Positions 60,051 through 64,000 of a stretch of DNA of 64,000 nucleotides are shown here, piece by piece; the first letter of the stretch is position 1; every line of letters starts with the position of its first letter. The stretch lies in contig QFQP01000010.1 in the NCBI GenBank assembly GCA_003243425.1, forward strand, positions 1-64,000. The letters are read 5' to 3'. The translations under genes and the position numbers were made by a program. Below the pieces are notes generated by a model. The model was given only the letters and a program-made list of their open reading frames with translations. It made no database searches and was not told where the DNA came from. Source of the stretch: Archangium gephyra (GTDB lineage Bacteria > Myxococcota > Myxococcia > Myxococcales > Myxococcaceae).

Positions 60051-60690
60051 TGAGGGTGGGCGGTGATGACGGGTGTGGTTGGCGTTCCTGCGCGCGCCGG
60101 CCTGTCGGCACGTCACGCGTTCATGTGACGGTTTGCGCACGCGTGCGGGACCAGTGGACCAAACGTGTCGTGCCGAAGCGCACGATCGAATGGGCATCGA
60201 TGATCACCCCACGCGCTCAGCGCCCACTCTGACGAGCCTGAAGGGTGGACCGTGATGACGGGTGTGGTCGACGTGCTCATCGCCCGCCAGCCTCTCGGCA
60301 CGTCACGCGTTCACGCACTTCGTTTCACGTGAGCGCTTGTTCAGATGACGGTTTGCGCACGCTATCGACCAAGAGTGACACCTGAACCGGTCGCGAAGGG
60401 TGCGCGAACCAGTGAAGCCGAAGTGTCGTGCCGAAGTGCACGTGCGAGTGGACAGGGATGATCACCCGCGCGCTCAACGCCCACGCTAACGAGCCTGAAA
60501 GGTGGCCGTGATGACGGGTGTGGTTTGCGTGCCTGGCGCGCGCCGGCGTCTCGACACGTCACGCGTTCATGTGACGGTTTGCGCACGCTATCGACCAAGA
60601 GTGACACCTGGACCGTTCGCAAAGCGTGCGCGAACCAGTGACCCGGGCGTCGTGCAGTGGCGAAAGTGCGAGTCGAGCTGAGCTGATCAC
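60051..60690. repeat. three imperfect noncoding repeat units of 190-258 bases
   Basis: Units start near 60051, 60241 and 60499, each with a ggtggaccgtgatgacgggt-like start and ending with a tgatcaccc block; cacgtcacgcgttca and gatgacggtttgcgcacg occur in each. Unit two carries an extra 60-70 bases and units two and three share gctatcgaccaagagtgaca. Units differ at many positions. No convincing protein is encoded. They fill the intergenic space between the carbohydrate-binding-like lipoprotein and the 60721 gene. Confidence 0.7.
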
Positions 60691-60720
60691 CCCACCCGAC
60701 CCGCGCTCATGAAGAGCTGA

Positions 60721-63450
60721 TCAACGCACGCGACGACGGCGCAGCACGAAGCCCAGCAACAGCGCAAACGGAGCGAGCGGATCGACCGCCGTGCAGCCAC
60801 ACCCCGGCTTCGCGACACCTTCGCCGCCGCCGCCGGTGCCCTCACCACCGCCCGTGCCTTCGCCTCCACCCATCGCTTCAGAGCCGCCGCCAGTCGCGCC
60901 AGCGCCACCACCCGTCGCACCCGAACCGCCGCCGGTCGAACCGGCACCGCCACCCGTCGACGCAGTGCCTCCGCCCGTCGACGCAGTGCCTCCACCCGTC
61001 GCGCCCGCCCCACCACCCGTGGGCGACGTCATCGCGTCGAGCGTGAACACGCACTCCGTCCACGCGGTCATGTTGAAGCCGTCGAGGAACCGCACGCGCA
61101 CACGGTATTCGGTGTCCTCCATCCACGGCACGCTGGCGAGCGAGACGACGGTGTCGGCCATGCCCTGCTGCGCCACGGTCTGCGAGAAGATGGCCGTCGC
61201 CGTCGCGGGGTCCTGGCTGGCGAGGAACACCTTCACCTCGACCTGAATCGCGTCCTGCTCCACGTCGCTCACGTTGGCGACGGTCACCTGCGTGGGCGCG
61301 ACGTTCACCGTGCCGCACGTCAGCCCCGAGAGCATCGGTGGCGTGGGGCTGGAGTTCATGCGCACGCGGAACTCGTTCACGTTGCTGCGCGGGCTGCTCG
61401 CGCCCCGCGCGTCGGTCGCGGTGACCCGGCCGAAGTACGTCGTGCCCCAGTCGAGGTTCATGGGCACGGTCCAACTCGTGGTCGTCGAGCCCACGGTCGT
61501 CGGCACCTGGCCGCTGTTCACGACCACGTTGGTGAACGCGAGGTCGCGCGCCACTTCGAAGCGCAACGTCACGTCTTCGTCTTCGGGGTCGACGGGGTTC
61601 GAAGCCTCGAGCGTCGCCGCGCGCGTCATCAGCTCTTCACCGTCGGCGGGCTTGTTCAGCACCGGAGTGCCCGGCGGGTCGTTGATGGAGTCGACGAAGA
61701 ACGTCCATTCAACACTCCACACGCTGTAGCCGTTGAGCGCGGTGCCATCGAACGCGCGCACGCGCCAGGTGACGAGCGCGTTCTCGGGGATCGCCGACGC
61801 CGCGTAACGGACCTCCGGAGGTGTGCCCGCGTCGAAGCGCCAGCCGCCGTCGACGCCGGTGACCGTGCCGCTCTGCGCGCCGCCGTCGGCCCAGCTCAAC
61901 TCGAACTCGTACGACAACGTCTCTTCGTCGATGTCGTCGGCCTCGAGGCACACCAGGGTGGGCGTACGCGTGGTCACCGTGGCACCGGCATCGGGGAAGA
62001 ACAGCTGCGGAGCCGAAGGCGCCACGTTCACGCCGGCGATGACGATGTTCACCGTCGCGGTGGTGGTGAACTCGCCGTCAGCCACGGTCGCCACGAGTTG
62101 ATACGGGCCGCCCCGCTGCGCGGTCTGCGAAGCGGTCCAGTTGACGGTGTACGTACCGGTCGCGGTGCTGAAGGTGCCGCCCGCCACCACGGTGTTCTGC
62201 GCGTCACGAAGCTCGAAGGTGCCGCCGGTGATGTTGCCGTCGGGGTCGGTGAAGTCGAGCGCGATGGCCAGCGCGTCACCTTCATTGGCGTTGATCATGG
62301 TGGCCGGCGAACCATTGAACGACGCGGTCAACGAAGGCCGGCGATTGCCGAGCGCAATGCTGAGCGCGTAGGGGCCGGCGGAGTTCTGGTTCGTACCGTT
62401 CCACGCGGTGTCACCGAAGGTCGAGACCACCACGCAGTAGCGGCCCGCGGTGCCGAGCTCACCGGTGTCGAGCTGCGACGCCACACCGGGGCCCGAGTCG
62501 TCGTCTTCACCGAGTTTGGTGGCGCCGCTCCACAACGAGACGACGGGGTCGACCCACGGGCTCGGCACCACGGTGTTGTCTTCGAGCGTGAGGGTGCCGC
62601 CCACGTTGATGATGAAGCGGTCGGTCGCCAGGCCATCGAAGCAGTACCAGTCGGTGTCGCCGCTCGCGCGCGGGCCGATGGCACCGGTGGCCAGGAACGT
62701 GCCGGGCGTCGCACCGCGAAAGAGGGTCGCGTCGAAACCGGAACCGGTGGCGGTCGCGCTGTTGTTGGGCTCACGCGGATCCGTCGGCGCGGGGGCCATC
62801 ACCACGTTCGAAATCGTCGGCGCCGTGTTCGACGTCACCGCGATGGGCGTGCGAATGGTGTCGGCGAGGTTGTAGTTCGGGTCGTGAAGAATGAGCCGCG
62901 TGGCGCCGGGCCGCAGGCCGCGGAACGAGAAGAGCCCCGGCCAGAAGGCGTCGTTCTTGGTGGTGTCGTTGTGGTGCACGCGGCGGTCGCTGATCAGCTC
63001 TGCACGCGACTGCACGCCACCCTGGTTCACGTTCGACTGGTTCACCGCGCGACCGTCGAAGCCGCCGTTCACCTCGACCTGAATGTCGAGCCCCGGCAGC
63101 GAATCGGTGGCGCCGAGCGGGAAGACGTCGGCGTCTTCCATCACGTACCCATCGGCGCTGGGAGGCACGGCGTCGAACCAGCGATCTCCCCAGTTGCCGG
63201 ACACGCCGTTGGGCATGCGCGTGTCGACCTTGTACGAGCCGGCCGCGACGCCGGTGAACACGTAGTTGCCCGCGCCATCGGTGGTGGTCACGGAGCCGTA
63301 CGGGCTCTGAAAGCTGTAGCCCTTCGGCCCGAGCCCCCACAGCCGCACCTGCATGCCGCCCACGCCGGCGCTGCCATCGTGAATGCGGCCGGAAACTGAA
63401 GCGCCAAACGCCATCGACGACGCGAGCGCGACAACGAGTGCTGATTTCAT
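60721..63450 (-). CDS. large MYXO-CTERM protein with carboxypeptidase-regulatory and Ig-like domains
   Basis: A 909-residue secreted protein. After the signal (MKSALVVALASSMAFGA) come a carboxypeptidase-regulatory-like domain (TTDGAGNYVFTGVAAGSYKV), a jelly-roll/PPC-like domain near residues 225-370 (ASGDTDWYCFDGL) and several Ig or fibronectin type III-like domains (WTASQTAQRGGPYQLVATVA, SWTVPMNLDWGTTYFGRVTA). A Gly-rich spacer with TASTGGG repeats follows, then GCGCTAVDPLAPFALLLGFV and an Arg tail, the MYXO-CTERM pattern. No catalytic motif is seen. The start ATG at 63450 has a GGAGGT ribosome site. It may be an adhesin or matrix protein on the cell surface. Confidence 0.8.
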   Translation of the reverse strand: MKSALVVALASSMAFGASVSGRIHDGSAGVGGMQVRLWGLGPKGYSFQSPYGSVTTTDGAGNYVFTGVAAGSYKVDTRMPNGVSGNWGDRWFDAVPPSADGYVMEDADVFPLGATDSLPGLDIQVEVNGGFDGRAVNQSNVNQGGVQSRAELISDRRVHHNDTTKNDAFWPGLFSFRGLRPGATRLILHDPNYNLADTIRTPIAVTSNTAPTISNVVMAPAPTDPREPNNSATATGSGFDATLFRGATPGTFLATGAIGPRASGDTDWYCFDGLATDRFIINVGGTLTLEDNTVVPSPWVDPVVSLWSGATKLGEDDDSGPGVASQLDTGELGTAGRYCVVVSTFGDTAWNGTNQNSAGPYALSIALGNRRPSLTASFNGSPATMINANEGDALAIALDFTDPDGNITGGTFELRDAQNTVVAGGTFSTATGTYTVNWTASQTAQRGGPYQLVATVADGEFTTTATVNIVIAGVNVAPSAPQLFFPDAGATVTTRTPTLVCLEADDIDEETLSYEFELSWADGGAQSGTVTGVDGGWRFDAGTPPEVRYAASAIPENALVTWRVRAFDGTALNGYSVWSVEWTFFVDSINDPPGTPVLNKPADGEELMTRAATLEASNPVDPEDEDVTLRFEVARDLAFTNVVVNSGQVPTTVGSTTTSWTVPMNLDWGTTYFGRVTATDARGASSPRSNVNEFRVRMNSSPTPPMLSGLTCGTVNVAPTQVTVANVSDVEQDAIQVEVKVFLASQDPATATAIFSQTVAQQGMADTVVSLASVPWMEDTEYRVRVRFLDGFNMTAWTECVFTLDAMTSPTGGGAGATGGGTASTGGGTASTGGGAGSTGGGSGATGGGAGATGGGSEAMGGGEGTGGGEGTGGGGEGVAKPGCGCTAVDPLAPFALLLGFVLRRRRVR

Positions 63451-63492
63451 GGGACCTCCCCCGAAGAGGTTGAAGCGACTGGCGCTGCAATA

Positions 63493-64000
63493 TCAGGGGA
63501 TGAACGTCACCGTCACCGTGAGGGCCGCACTTCCGATGGTCGCGGTGACCGTTTGAGGTCCCACAGTTCCCGACGTGAACGTGGTCGTCGCCGTGCCGTC
63601 GGCCGCGGTGGTGGTGGTCGCCGCCCCGAACGTGCCGTCGCCGCTCGCGCTGAAGGTGACGGGAACGCCGCCGAGCACGTTTCCGCCGAGGTCCTTCGCG
63701 GTGAGCGTGAGCGTCGCGCTGCCACCGGTGACGACGTTGGTCGGGCTGGCCTCCAGGGTGCTGGTGGCGGCCGACAGGTCACCGGTGACGACGTCGAACA
63801 TCACGCTCTCGTCGGCGGCGCCGCTCGTGGTCTCGGCGCGCAGGGCGTAGCCGGTCTGCACGCGGTTGATGACGAGGTTCGGGAAGGTGATGAGCCCGTT
63901 GACCGCGACCGTCGCCGCGCCGTTCTGCACCGAGCCTCCGTTCGAACGCACCAGCCGCACCGAGGCCATGAACGCGTTGTCGTTGGTCACGACGTTGCCG
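63493..64000 (-). CDS. Ig-like (Big_1 type) repeat protein, 5' end outside the window
   Basis: The C-terminal 168 residues or so of a protein whose coding runs on past position 64000. The visible part has a bacterial Ig-like domain 1 pattern: GGSATLTLTAKDLGGNVLGG, VPVTFSASGDGTFG and TTAADGTATTTFTSG. Such domains occur in invasin-like surface proteins. It ends 43 bases upstream of the 60721-63450 gene start. Length and function of the whole protein cannot be given. Confidence 0.75.
   Translation of the reverse strand, partial: GNVVTNDNAFMASVRLVRSNGGSVQNGAATVAVNGLITFPNLVINRVQTGYALRAETTSGAADESVMFDVVTGDLSAATSTLEASPTNVVTGGSATLTLTAKDLGGNVLGGVPVTFSASGDGTFGAATTTTAADGTATTTFTSGTVGPQTVTATIGSAALTVTVTFIP

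Noticed and set aside
60051..60690. CRISPR array in the intergenic repeats
   Set aside because: Units are 190-258 bases, diverged, and lack short identical repeats with unique spacers.

Overview
The window looks like chromosomal DNA of a myxobacterium (Myxococcota); I do not assign a genus. It is GC-rich with strong third-position GC bias. It has many short-signal lipoproteins with Asp-Ala-Gly or Thr-Gly-Gly-Gly spacers, three large secreted proteins ending in the MYXO-CTERM pattern (Cys-rich motif, membrane helix, Arg tail), paired DUF1552/DUF1592 proteins, and an alternative complex III plus haem-copper oxidase cluster. No rRNA, tRNA or CRISPR array was recognised.

Layout. 0.4-7.2 kb: DUF1592/DUF1552 pair, two small membrane proteins, a CBS-like protein and a secreted M57-like metalloprotease. 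7.8-14.6 kb: a lipoprotein gluzincin with an EF-hand, a frameshifted surface lipoprotein, a protein resembling a DACNV-DisA_N diadenylate cyclase with an altered active site, a lactonase-type propeller lipoprotein and a Cys-rich lipoprotein. 14.5-20.85 kb: a decayed, rearranged accessory segment bounded by two copies of the 3' end of the Cys-rich lipoprotein gene. It holds remnants of IS66, IS21, NAD synthetase and an HNH nuclease, plus a few intact orphan lipoproteins, one of lower GC. 21-27 kb: repeat-rich lipoproteins and an M36/M4-like MYXO-CTERM protease. 27-35 kb: a GH3-type acyl ligase with a possible acyltransferase partner, a hemerythrin-like/V4R pair, a GNAT protein, a cardiolipin-synthase-like PLD enzyme and a site-2-type protease. 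35-41 kb: a GH15-like MYXO-CTERM glycosidase, a methyltransferase with a decayed neighbour and a GAF histidine kinase. 41-45 kb: a translationally coupled three-gene membrane/hydrolase/lipoprotein operon and an AbiE toxin-antitoxin pair whose toxin gene is frameshifted.

45.2-59.3 kb is a continuous respiratory cluster on the minus strand. In transcription order it reads: di-haem cytochrome c, 35-residue membrane peptide, ctaC, ctaD, two subunit III genes with a subunit IV gene between them, a small membrane protein, a SCO protein, then actA-B-C-D-E-F. Quinol oxidation by the Act complex, transfer through c-type cytochromes and oxygen reduction by the oxidase can thus be made from one locus, which ends in a hairpin at 45.2 kb. 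59.4-64 kb holds a carbohydrate-binding-like lipoprotein, three imperfect noncoding repeat units, a 909-residue MYXO-CTERM adhesin-like protein and the end of an Ig-like repeat protein cut by the window edge.

All calls were made by reading the sequence and translations; no database search was run.
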